This document shows positions 1 through 7,057 of a stretch of DNA of 64,000 nucleotides, piece by piece; position 1 is the first letter of the stretch, and every line of letters starts with the position of its first letter. The stretch comes from Phenylobacterium haematophilum (GTDB lineage: Bacteria > Pseudomonadota > Alphaproteobacteria > Caulobacterales > Caulobacteraceae). Under the pieces are notes generated by a model that saw nothing but the letters and a program-made list of their open reading frames with translations, was not told the DNA's origin and did not search any database. Made by a program: the position numbers and the translations under genes. The stretch spans positions 414,785-478,784 of the forward strand of contig NZ_JACIDK010000001.1 in assembly GCF_014196295.1 (NCBI RefSeq), written 5' to 3'.

Positions 1-349
1 CGGTGTCCGGGCCCGTGGTGTCGACCGGGGTAGGGGTCAGGGCCAGGTAGCCGACCGAGAGCACGCGGGCGGCTGCGCTGGAGCCTTCCCCCATGTCGGC
101 CAGCGGGGCGTCGCGGCCGCGGTCGCCGAAGGTGTAGAGCTGCTCGACATAGCCGAGGTCGAACCGCGTCTGGGCGGTCACGAAGGCGCGCAGGGCCAGC
201 TCGAAGGTCCGGTGGGCGTCGGGGTCGAAGGGGCCGAAGGGGAGGCTGGCCAGCTGGCCTTCGCGGCGCACGGTCAGCACCACCGCGTCGCCGTCGCGCA
301 CGGCTACGACCACGGCCGACAATCCGATGACGATCGACGCCTGCTCCAT
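1..349 (-). CDS. NUDIX/NrtR-like NAD regulator, 5' part only
   Basis: The first 116 codons of a minus-strand gene that continues past the left edge of the window. It starts at the ATG whose complement is at 347-349, in a TGATG overlap with the stop of the phosphatase gene. The visible part has the NUDIX-like N-terminal fold typical of NrtR/NadQ-type regulators of NAD metabolism: a beta-rich start (VVVAVRDGDAVVLTVRR), then the family signature VEQLYTFGDRGRD and ARVLSVGYLALT. In NrtR proteins this domain binds an NAD-related ligand and a C-terminal winged helix binds DNA. That second domain lies outside the window, so a plain NUDIX hydrolase cannot be excluded. Confidence 0.7.
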   Translation of the reverse strand, partial: MEQASIVIGLSAVVVAVRDGDAVVLTVRREGQLASLPFGPFDPDAHRTFELALRAFVTAQTRFDLGYVEQLYTFGDRGRDAPLADMGEGSSAAARVLSVGYLALTPTPVDTTGPDT

Positions 350-861
350 CAGTGGGCGGCCGCGAAGTCGAAGGGCACGCCGTAGCCGCTGTATTCGTAG
401 TCGCCCATCGCCTCGACGGCGTCGACCATGCGGCCGCGGCGGCCGAGGATGTCGTCGGCCAGGGCGATGATCTTGCGGTTGGGATAGGCGTGCTTGGCCG
501 CGCGGCGCATGCGCATGGCGATCAGGCGCTCGTCGGCGTCGGGGTTGCGGTCGCAGGCCAGGATGAAGGCGCTGGCGCTCGAGCGGCTGATCCCGGCCCA
601 GCAGTGGACGATCATCGGGGCGCTGGCGTCCCAGGCGCGGCCGAAGGCCAGCAGCTGGTGGACGAGGTCGGCGCTCGGCAGGATCAGGCCCTCGGTGGGC
701 TGGGCGATGTCGTTGACCGACAGGCGCAGGTGATGGGCGGGGGGCAGGCCGGCCGGGGTCTCGATCATGCTGGCGGCGTCCAGCAGGGTGATCATGTGCG
801 ACGGGGCGCGGGCCGCGATGATCGCGGGCACCTCGGCCAGTCCGCAGACAATCAGGGTCAT
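349..861 (-). CDS. Tyrosine/dual-specificity phosphatase-like protein
   Basis: A 170-residue cytoplasmic protein with the Cys-based phosphatase P-loop HCWAGISRS near residue 92, matching the HCxxGxxRS/T signature. The upstream region resembles the DSP/PTP fold (IVCGLAEVPAIIA...MITLLDA). The ATG at 861 is preferred over an upstream start because it lies just 4 bases past the stop of the HD-domain gene, as expected inside an operon. It overlaps the following NrtR-like gene as TGATG, so HD hydrolase, phosphatase and regulator are probably co-transcribed. The substrate is unknown, and both protein and small-molecule phosphates are possible. Confidence 0.75.
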   Translation of the reverse strand: MTLIVCGLAEVPAIIAARAPSHMITLLDAASMIETPAGLPPAHHLRLSVNDIAQPTEGLILPSADLVHQLLAFGRAWDASAPMIVHCWAGISRSSASAFILACDRNPDADERLIAMRMRRAAKHAYPNRKIIALADDILGRRGRMVDAVEAMGDYEYSGYGVPFDFAAAH

Positions 862-865
862 GGCG

Positions 866-1516
866 CTACTCGGTGTCGAAGGCTGCATCGGCCGAGGCTG
901 ACGCGAATCCCGCCGCCTCGGACAGCACATTGTAACGCTGAATATATCGGCTTTGCGCCTGGGCCGGCGGCAGCGGGTCGATCGTGAGTTCGTAGCCGGC
1001 CGGCGGGGCGCCGAAGAACTCCAGCGCCTCCTTGTGGCTGAAGCCGGCGAGCTGGGTGGCCTCGAAGAACGCGCAGGCGCGGTCGGCTTGCTTGATCAGC
1101 TTCTTGATCGGGACCGGCGTCTTGGCCGGGATGCCGAAGCGGACGTGAATGGCCGTTTCCAGCCGCTCCTCGAATTTCTTATAATCCATCCCCAGCGCCG
1201 CCTTGAACGGGCTGATCATGTCCCCGATCACGTACTCCGACGCATCGTGCAGCAAAGCCGCCAGCCGCCAGCGCGGTTCGAGGTCCGGCTGGATGTGCGC
1301 GCAGATTTCCTCGACCACCACCGAATGCTGGGCGACGGAGAAGGCGTGCTCGCCGGTGGTCTGGCCGTTCCAGCGCGCGACCCGCGCCAGGCCATGGGCG
1401 ATATCCTCGATTTCGATGTCCATCGGCGAGGGGTCGAGCAGGTCGAGCCTGCGCCCCGAAAGCATCCGCTGCCAGGCGCGCGGTTCCTTCCGCGATATAC
1501 GCAGCCCTTTGCTCAC
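866..1516 (-). CDS. HD-domain hydrolase (YfbR-like)
   Basis: A 216-residue HD-superfamily phosphohydrolase. The metal-binding signature shows as QHSVVVEE followed by LLHDASEYVIGDMISP, the arrangement seen in YfbR-like 5'-deoxynucleotidases, with a conserved Asp near the end (KQADRACAFFEATQL). The start is set at GTG 1516, because GGAAGGA lies about 8 bases upstream; the longer reading frame to 1567 has no comparable site. It is the first gene of a three-gene minus-strand operon with the phosphatase and the NrtR-like gene. By family it probably dephosphorylates a nucleotide, but the substrate is inferred only. Confidence 0.75.
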   Translation of the reverse strand: MSKGLRISRKEPRAWQRMLSGRRLDLLDPSPMDIEIEDIAHGLARVARWNGQTTGEHAFSVAQHSVVVEEICAHIQPDLEPRWRLAALLHDASEYVIGDMISPFKAALGMDYKKFEERLETAIHVRFGIPAKTPVPIKKLIKQADRACAFFEATQLAGFSHKEALEFFGAPPAGYELTIDPLPPAQAQSRYIQRYNVLSEAAGFASASADAAFDTE

Positions 1517-1634
1517 CGATGCGTTCCTTCCATGGTCAAGGTCGTGAACTGACCCAGGACTTGCCAAAGATCAATGCGCGGCGTGGGATGGAGGCTCCAG
1601 ATGGCCGGCAAGCCGGGTCGAGAAAGGAACTGCG

Positions 1635-2447
1635 ATGAGTTGGGCTAGGATCATGGCGCCCTTGTCGGGAGGCGAAGGCGACAAGGCCGTGATAGCCGCC
1701 GCGGCCAAACTCGCCGAACCGTTCGGCGCCGAGCTGGCGGGAGTCTACACGCCGGCCGACGTCGCCGACGTCATGCCCTGGATGGGCGAGGGCTTCCTGG
1801 GCGGCGTCCAGACGACGGCGCTGGAATCTCTGAAGGAGGCAGCCGTCGTCGGCGAGAAGAACGCGCGCGCGGCCATGGCCGCGACGGCCTACGCCAAGGG
1901 GCAGTTCGTGGCGCTCCAGACCCCCGTGTGGGCCGGGCTGTCGGCCGAGAGCCGGCTCTCGGACGTGGTGGTGTTCAACAACGATTCCGCCCGTGGCCGC
2001 GGACCGCTCGCCGAGGCGTTCCAGCAGATGGTCGCCGACGAGCAGCGCCCGGTCCTGGTGGCCCGCGACGGCTTCGCCGTCGGCGGTCCGGTCGCGGTGG
2101 CTTGGGACGGCGGCAAAGAGGCCTCGCGCGCGGCGCGTCTGGCGATGCCACTGCTGGAGAAGTCGAATCACGTCGTGATCCTGGCCGCGCCGAAGGCCAC
2201 CTCGCGCAGCTTCGATCCGCATCGGCTGCAGGCCTACTATGCCGCCCGCGGGGTGAAGGCGGAGGTAGACATCCTGCCCGACAGCGGCGACGCGGCGCCG
2301 TTGCTCCTCTACGCAGCCAGCAAGGCCGGGGCTGGAATCCTCGTCGCGGGCGCATTCGGTCACCCGCGGCTGCAGGAGTTCATCTTCGGCGGCACGACCC
2401 GAACCCTACTGTCGGCGGACCAGCCGTCGCTCTTCCTATCTCACTAG
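1635..2447 (+). CDS. Universal stress protein, tandem USP type
   Basis: A 270-residue soluble protein with two Rossmann-like halves: an N-terminal one beginning MSWARIMAPLSGGEGD and a C-terminal one ending in the usual USP nucleotide-loop region, ILVAGAFGHPRLQEFIFGGT, where G-x2-G-x9-G(S/T) phosphate-binding motifs normally sit. The length matches double-domain USPs. GAAAGGAA precedes the ATG. It diverges from the HD gene and is followed after 17 bases by a small gene that may share the transcript. USPs commonly bind ATP and act under starvation or oxygen limitation; nothing more specific is visible. Confidence 0.8.
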   Translation: MSWARIMAPLSGGEGDKAVIAAAAKLAEPFGAELAGVYTPADVADVMPWMGEGFLGGVQTTALESLKEAAVVGEKNARAAMAATAYAKGQFVALQTPVWAGLSAESRLSDVVVFNNDSARGRGPLAEAFQQMVADEQRPVLVARDGFAVGGPVAVAWDGGKEASRAARLAMPLLEKSNHVVILAAPKATSRSFDPHRLQAYYAARGVKAEVDILPDSGDAAPLLLYAASKAGAGILVAGAFGHPRLQEFIFGGTTRTLLSADQPSLFLSH

Positions 2448-2464
2448 AACTAGAGGCTCAGGAT

Positions 2465-2839
2465 ATGACCCTGTCGCGTATCGTGATGCGGCTCGCCCGC
2501 AATCCCGGCACCGAATTCGCGGGTGGCGATGACCACCGAGGCTACGCCCTGACCGCGCCGCTGACGCCGGACGGCCTGCTCGACGCCGACGCCTACGCCA
2601 AGGCGCGCTCAGAGTGCGTCGTGCGCCGCTTCGCGCCGGACGAGGACGCCGCGGACGGCCGACTGTCGCGCCGGGGTACGCGCTGGTTCTTCGACTACGA
2701 CGACGCGGATTCCTCGGATGACGAGCCGGTGCATCGCCTCGGCGAGCATCGATTCGCGGTCGGCGAGTACGTCACCGTCACCGACGAGGACGGCCGGCCG
2801 CTGACTTACAAGGTCGTCGAGGTGCAGGCCGCCGGCTAG
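2465..2839 (+). CDS. Conserved acidic hypothetical protein
   Basis: A 124-residue protein that I do not recognise as a named family. It begins MTLSRIVMRLARNPGTEF and is strongly acidic in its second half (FDYDDADSSDDEPVHR), ending in a short beta-rich stretch (YVTVTDEDGRPLTYKVVEV). There is no signal peptide or membrane segment. A GAGG motif precedes the ATG. It follows the universal stress protein by 17 bases, so co-expression is likely. Its stop codon overlaps the convergent lipoprotein gene by 4 bases (shared CTAG). Confidence 0.65.
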   Translation: MTLSRIVMRLARNPGTEFAGGDDHRGYALTAPLTPDGLLDADAYAKARSECVVRRFAPDEDAADGRLSRRGTRWFFDYDDADSSDDEPVHRLGEHRFAVGEYVTVTDEDGRPLTYKVVEVQAAG

Positions 2840-3624
2840 ACGCCGCCATTACGGCGCACCAGCTCCTGGACGTCGTGATAGATCTTGTCGCCCGACTCCG
2901 TGTCGCGCTTGGAACGGACCTTGGCCACGGTCAGCGGGCCGCCCTTCGGTCCGCCGGCCTCGAAGCCGACGTAGCGATACCCGGCCGGCAGATCCTTGCC
3001 CGTGTAGATGAAGGTGGCGCGCAATCCGCGCTTCTCGCGTGAGAGCGCTTCGCCCCGCATCCGGACGTCGCGATAGATGTTTACGGTCGTGTCTTCGCCG
3101 TCCGCGTCGACACGCAGCGGACCTATGCGGACATTCGCGCCATCGCCTGACTCCGACACATGGACGCCCGGAAGATCTATGCGATTGCCGCCAGCATCGC
3201 CGATCTTTGATGAGGCCGACGCAGGAAGGCCGGCGTCCGCGGCCGCTTCAGCATGGACCCGCGCGACCTCCGCCGCGACAGCCCCGACATTCGCCTTCGC
3301 CGCTGCGACCTCAGCTATCTTGGCCCCGGTATCGGCCTGCGCGGCCTCGTTCTCCGGCGTCATCGGTCCGGGCGTGCTGCGCAGGTCGGCTTCGATCTTG
3401 GCGAGGGTCTGTTGCGCCGTGCCGGTGATCGGGGTGAGTTCGAGGCTGACCTCTGCGCCGTCGGACGATCGGTAGGCGCAGGACTTGCCATCGGCGGCGA
3501 TGCTGATGCGCGTCAATTCGCCCTCGGTGCTCGGGCAGTCGAGCTTGGTCACCGCGCGTGGGGCCTCGCGGGCGCACGCGGCCAGCGACAGCGCCGATGC
3601 AGCGAGCAGAAATGCAGCCTTCAT
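2836..3624 (-). CDS. Predicted lipoprotein of unknown function
   Basis: A 262-residue protein with a signal peptide and a lipobox ending at Cys17 (LSLAAC), so it is probably anchored in an envelope membrane. A central Ala/Glu-rich helical stretch (about residues 80-125) is followed by a beta-rich C-terminal half in which VNIYRDVRMRGE and YRYVGFEAGGPKGG stand out. No catalytic motif is recognised. An intrinsic terminator lies immediately upstream, ending transcription from the MoxR gene, so this gene probably has its own weak promoter or depends on read-through. Confidence 0.65.
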   Translation of the reverse strand: MKAAFLLAASALSLAACAREAPRAVTKLDCPSTEGELTRISIAADGKSCAYRSSDGAEVSLELTPITGTAQQTLAKIEADLRSTPGPMTPENEAAQADTGAKIAEVAAAKANVGAVAAEVARVHAEAAADAGLPASASSKIGDAGGNRIDLPGVHVSESGDGANVRIGPLRVDADGEDTTVNIYRDVRMRGEALSREKRGLRATFIYTGKDLPAGYRYVGFEAGGPKGGPLTVAKVRSKRDTESGDKIYHDVQELVRRNGGV

Positions 3625-3627
3625 ACG

Positions 3628-3667
3628 AAAAACGCTCCGGTCATGTCATCTGACGGTGACCGGAGCG
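3628..3667 (-). terminator. Rho-independent terminator after the MoxR gene
   Basis: A perfect 11-base-pair inverted repeat (CGCTCCGGTCA at 3633-3643 with TGACCGGAGCG at 3657-3667, 13-base loop) followed on the minus strand by five T residues. It sits between the end of the MoxR gene and the ATG of the lipoprotein, only 3 bases before that start, so the stem also occupies the lipoprotein's leader. Confidence 0.8.
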
Positions 3668-3698
3668 CTTTGAAACGTCGAGTGAATTCGCCGTAAAC

Positions 3699-4571
3699 CT
3701 ATTGTTGGCCCGGGCGGCTCCCCGCGCCCTCGCGGCGAGCAAGGAAGGCGAGGCGCTCGAACAGATGAACGTCCTGCTCGTTCTTCAGCAGCGCGCCATG
3801 GAGAGGCGGGATCAGCTTGGTCGGATCCTTTTCCTTCAGCGCGTTCTCGTCGATATCCTCGACCATGAGCAGCTTCAGCCAGTCGAGCAGTTCCGACGTC
3901 GACGGCTTCTTCTTCAGGCCCGGCACCTTGCGCATGTCGTAGAAGATGCGCAGCGCCTCGGCGACGAGCTTCTGCTTGATGCCCGGATAATGGACCTCGA
4001 CGATCTCGTTCATCGTGTCGGCGTCAGGGAAGCGGATATAGTGGAAGAAGCAGCGGCGCAGGAACGCGTCCGGCAGTTCCTTCTCGTTGTTCGAGGTGAT
4101 GATCACGATCGGACGCACCACGGCCTTGATGGTCTCGTTCGTCTCGTAGACGTAGAATTCCATCCGATCGAGCTCCTGCAGGAGGTCGTTCGGGAACTCG
4201 ATGTCGGCCTTGTCGATCTCGTCGATCAGGAGGATCGGGCGCTTGTCGGAGGTGAAGGCCTCCCAGAGCTTGCCCTTCTTGATGTAGTTACGCACGTCCT
4301 TGACGCGCTCATCGCCGAGTTGGCTGTCGCGCAGGCGGCTGACCGCGTCGTATTCATAGAGGCCCTGCTGGGCCTTGGTGGTGGACTTGATGTGCCAAGT
4401 GATCAGTTCGGCGTCGAGCGCCTTGGCGATCTCATAGGCCAGCACGGTCTTACCGGTGCCCGGTTCGCCCTTGATCAGCAGGGGCCGTTCCAGCGCAACA
4501 GCCGCGTTGACGGCGACCTTCAGGTCTTCAGTGGCGACGTAATTGTCGGTGCCTTCAAAACGCTGGCTCAT
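3699..4571 (-). CDS. MoxR-family AAA+ ATPase
   Basis: A 290-residue AAA+ protein with Walker A GEPGTGKT (residues 35-42), Walker B LLIDEID (114-120), sensor 1 IITSNNEKELPDAFLRR, and a C-terminal lid domain. MoxR ATPases usually act with a von Willebrand-A protein as a metal-chelatase-like or assembly chaperone pair. The ATG at 4571 is chosen because GGAG lies about 8 bases upstream; the 18-codon extension is unsupported. The usual VWA partner gene is not next to it: the next gene in the same direction is a lipoprotein after a strong terminator. The client is unknown. Confidence 0.85.
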   Translation of the reverse strand: MSQRFEGTDNYVATEDLKVAVNAAVALERPLLIKGEPGTGKTVLAYEIAKALDAELITWHIKSTTKAQQGLYEYDAVSRLRDSQLGDERVKDVRNYIKKGKLWEAFTSDKRPILLIDEIDKADIEFPNDLLQELDRMEFYVYETNETIKAVVRPIVIITSNNEKELPDAFLRRCFFHYIRFPDADTMNEIVEVHYPGIKQKLVAEALRIFYDMRKVPGLKKKPSTSELLDWLKLLMVEDIDENALKEKDPTKLIPPLHGALLKNEQDVHLFERLAFLARREGAGSRPGQQ

Positions 4572-4714
4572 TCGCGCTCCCTGGGACGGGCGAGTATGGC
4601 GCCCGCTTTCGAACAAATGTTTCAACCTGGGTCCAAACTAAAGACCCAAGCGGGACATTCAAGCTGATTGAGCGTTGTTCCGCGGCGTTTGTCGCAAAAG
4701 ATCGCGGTGCTTCC

Positions 4715-5260
4715 CTAGCGTCGGGGGCGCGTGACCGAAACGGGATCAGAGGCAGGAAAGCTGTCTTTAAGGCCGATTTCCAACGCGCTTTCGTCACTGG
4801 CGTCCGACCCGCCCGGCGCCGCGTAGCCCATGCGGCGCAAATCTTCATCGCTAACGGCCTTGGACTGGAAGTTCGTGAAATCGTCCTCACCGCCGGCCAC
4901 GAGGTCGGCGTCGGCGACTTCGTCGAGACCATCGATCGAATCAGAATCAACCTCGTCGTCATCGAACGCGTCGGCATCTTCCTGATCGGAGTCGTCCGCG
5001 GCCGCCCGATAGTCGAGCTCATCGTCCTCCTCAAGGCTCTCTTCGTCGAACTCGTCTTCGTCGAACTCGGCCGCATCGACGGAGCGGCCTTCTTCGTCAT
5101 CGCGATCGCCATAGGCGCGGGTCGCGTCGAACAGGTCGGGCATCTCCTCGAAGGTGCGCATCTCGCCGATCTGTTCGCGATCGTCGAGGTTGGCTTCGTC
5201 GAACGTTTCGGCGTTGTCCTGGTCGTCGTATCCGTCGTCTTCTCGCAGGCCCGGCATCAT
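4715..5260 (-). CDS. Highly acidic hypothetical protein
   Basis: A 181-residue protein extraordinarily rich in Asp and Glu (for example FDEDEFDEESLEEDDELD), probably mostly disordered, ending in a more ordered tail with LRRMGYAA and the short motif DSFPASDPVSVT. That SFPASDP tail recurs in many small alphaproteobacterial proteins of unknown role. Two adjacent ATGs (5260 and 5257) follow an AGGAGA motif; spacing slightly favours the second. It lies 46 bases upstream of the end of the FlmG-like gene on the same strand, but the long gap and own ribosome-binding site suggest it is independently translated. No function is assigned. Confidence 0.6.
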   Translation of the reverse strand: MMPGLREDDGYDDQDNAETFDEANLDDREQIGEMRTFEEMPDLFDATRAYGDRDDEEGRSVDAAEFDEDEFDEESLEEDDELDYRAAADDSDQEDADAFDDDEVDSDSIDGLDEVADADLVAGGEDDFTNFQSKAVSDEDLRRMGYAAPGGSDASDESALEIGLKDSFPASDPVSVTRPRR

Positions 5261-5306
5261 GGGTCTCCTAAACTTCGGGCGCCCGCGGCGGACGCGCGTC
5301 GTCGGA

Positions 5307-7055
5307 TCAACCCGCTGCGACGGCTCGCGTTCCACCGTTGGCGGCCTGGTTAAGGTCGGTTGCTATGGCGGCCATGACCGAGGTCCAGTCGCCAGGAGCC
5401 TCCGGCGAGTAGGCGCGCACCTGACTATACCAGGGATAGTTGTCGGTCCCGAGCCGTGTCCAGGCCGACTCTACGGCGATCAGCCAGGCCGGCGCCCCGC
5501 TGGCGGCGGCCAGGTTGAAGCTGGCGTTGGAGAAGCCGACGACGAGGTCCAGCGCCGCCGACAGCGCGGCCACGTCGTCAAGGTCGTTGCGCAGGTCGAT
5601 GCCGGGCGGCTGGTGAATTTCGACGCCGAACGCCTCGCGCGCATGGGCGATGGCCTGAGACTGGTCGCCATACTGCAGGTTCACGAAGGTCACGCCAGGC
5701 GTCTGCAGCACGGCGCGCCAATCGTCGAAAGGTGCGAAGTAGAGGTGGCGGCTGGAGTCGATGACCAGGCTGGTCCACAGCACCCCGACCTTGAGCCCTG
5801 GGAGCATCGCCAGCCTCTCGCGCCACTGCTGCACACGCGCGGGATCGGGCTTCATGTAGCCCGACGGGCGGATCGGGAACTGTGACAACTCGGCGCGATG
5901 AGTCTTGAGCATCGCTCCCAGCGGCGCCCAATAGTCGATCTCGTTCCAGTCCTTGATGAACTGGGCGCCGCGGAAGGCGCGTCCATCGCCCTTCAAAGTG
6001 GCGTGCGGTCCGAAGCGGACGCTCGGATAGCTCCGCTGGAACAGGGGCAGCAGACGGTCGGTGACAGCCACTGTCAGACGGCCTTCCGGGCCTAGTTCGG
6101 CCAGGACGTCGTCGAGCACGTTGGCGAAGAGAACCTCGTCGCCGAGCCCCTGTTCGCCAAAGAGCATCATATGGCGGCCCCTGATGTCCGTTCCCGGCGT
6201 CCATCGCGGCCGGTCCACGACGAAGTGGATCGGCTCGGCGTAGGTCGGCTCAAGCCGCGCATCATAGTATCGCCAGCCCTCGGTCAACTCGCTGCGCGCA
6301 AGAAGCATGGTCGAGAGCGCGAACCGCATCATCGAGGTGTCCTGCGGGACGTCGGACAGTTCGATGGCCCGGCGGCAGTGGCTCAGCGCCTCCTCGTGTC
6401 GGCGCTTGGTGAATAGGATGTTGGAGAGGTTGTAGTGCGCCTTGGCGTAGTCAGGCTCCAGGCGCAGGGCTTCGCAGTAGAAGATCTCCGCCTGGTCGAT
6501 GTCGCCTTTGTCGCCGACGATCGTGCCGAGTGTCAGCCACAGCATGGCCGATTCCGGTTCGGCCATCAGCGCCGCGCGCAGGACTTCGATGGCCTCGTCG
6601 AAGCGCATCTGGCGGCGCAGCAGGGCGCCAAGGTTGTTCGACGGCTCGCGGGCGCCCAGCTTGAAACTCAGGCAGTGACGGAACAGCGCCTCGGCCTGAG
6701 GCAGCATGTCCATCTTGAAGGCGAGGCGACCCAGATCGTGGGCGATGTCCGGATCCGCGGGCGAGAGGGCGAGGGCGCGTTCGTAGGCGTCGAGCGCCGG
6801 CGCCCGCTGGTTGAGCTTGTCGCGAGCGATCCCCAGCAGATGCCACCCAAGCACCAAGTTCGGGTCGTGCGTCAGGGCCTCCTCGGCGGCCGTGCACGCT
6901 TCCGCGAAGCGGTCGCCGTTGGCGTGCTCGAGGGCTACCCGCAGCGACTTCAGAGCCTCGCGGGTGGCTTTGGCCGATGCGATCTCGGCGCTGAGGCGGG
7001 CGAGTTTCTCCGGCGCAGCGGCGTCGCCGACGGGGCCGGCGTCAAAAATCGCCAT
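5307..7055 (-). CDS. FlmG-like TPR/glycosyltransferase, copy 1
   Basis: A 582-residue two-domain protein. Residues about 30-260 form tetratricopeptide repeats (for example LGWHLLGIARDKLNQRAPAL, LGRLAFKMDMLPQAEALFRH). The C-terminal half has GT-B glycosyltransferase-like features, including GEQGLGDEVLFANVLDD (about residue 299) and VGFSNASFNLAAASGAPAWL. This architecture matches FlmG of Caulobacter, whose TPR part binds flagellin and whose C-terminal part transfers the sugar. It starts 2 bases after the stop of the neighbouring paralogue, with GGGGG upstream, so the two are co-transcribed. Placement next to the flagellin genes supports a flagellin-glycosylation role. Enzyme activity and donor sugar are inferred. 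Confidence 0.75.
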   Translation of the reverse strand: MAIFDAGPVGDAAAPEKLARLSAEIASAKATREALKSLRVALEHANGDRFAEACTAAEEALTHDPNLVLGWHLLGIARDKLNQRAPALDAYERALALSPADPDIAHDLGRLAFKMDMLPQAEALFRHCLSFKLGAREPSNNLGALLRRQMRFDEAIEVLRAALMAEPESAMLWLTLGTIVGDKGDIDQAEIFYCEALRLEPDYAKAHYNLSNILFTKRRHEEALSHCRRAIELSDVPQDTSMMRFALSTMLLARSELTEGWRYYDARLEPTYAEPIHFVVDRPRWTPGTDIRGRHMMLFGEQGLGDEVLFANVLDDVLAELGPEGRLTVAVTDRLLPLFQRSYPSVRFGPHATLKGDGRAFRGAQFIKDWNEIDYWAPLGAMLKTHRAELSQFPIRPSGYMKPDPARVQQWRERLAMLPGLKVGVLWTSLVIDSSRHLYFAPFDDWRAVLQTPGVTFVNLQYGDQSQAIAHAREAFGVEIHQPPGIDLRNDLDDVAALSAALDLVVGFSNASFNLAAASGAPAWLIAVESAWTRLGTDNYPWYSQVRAYSPEAPGDWTSVMAAIATDLNQAANGGTRAVAAG

Positions 7056-7057
7056 GC

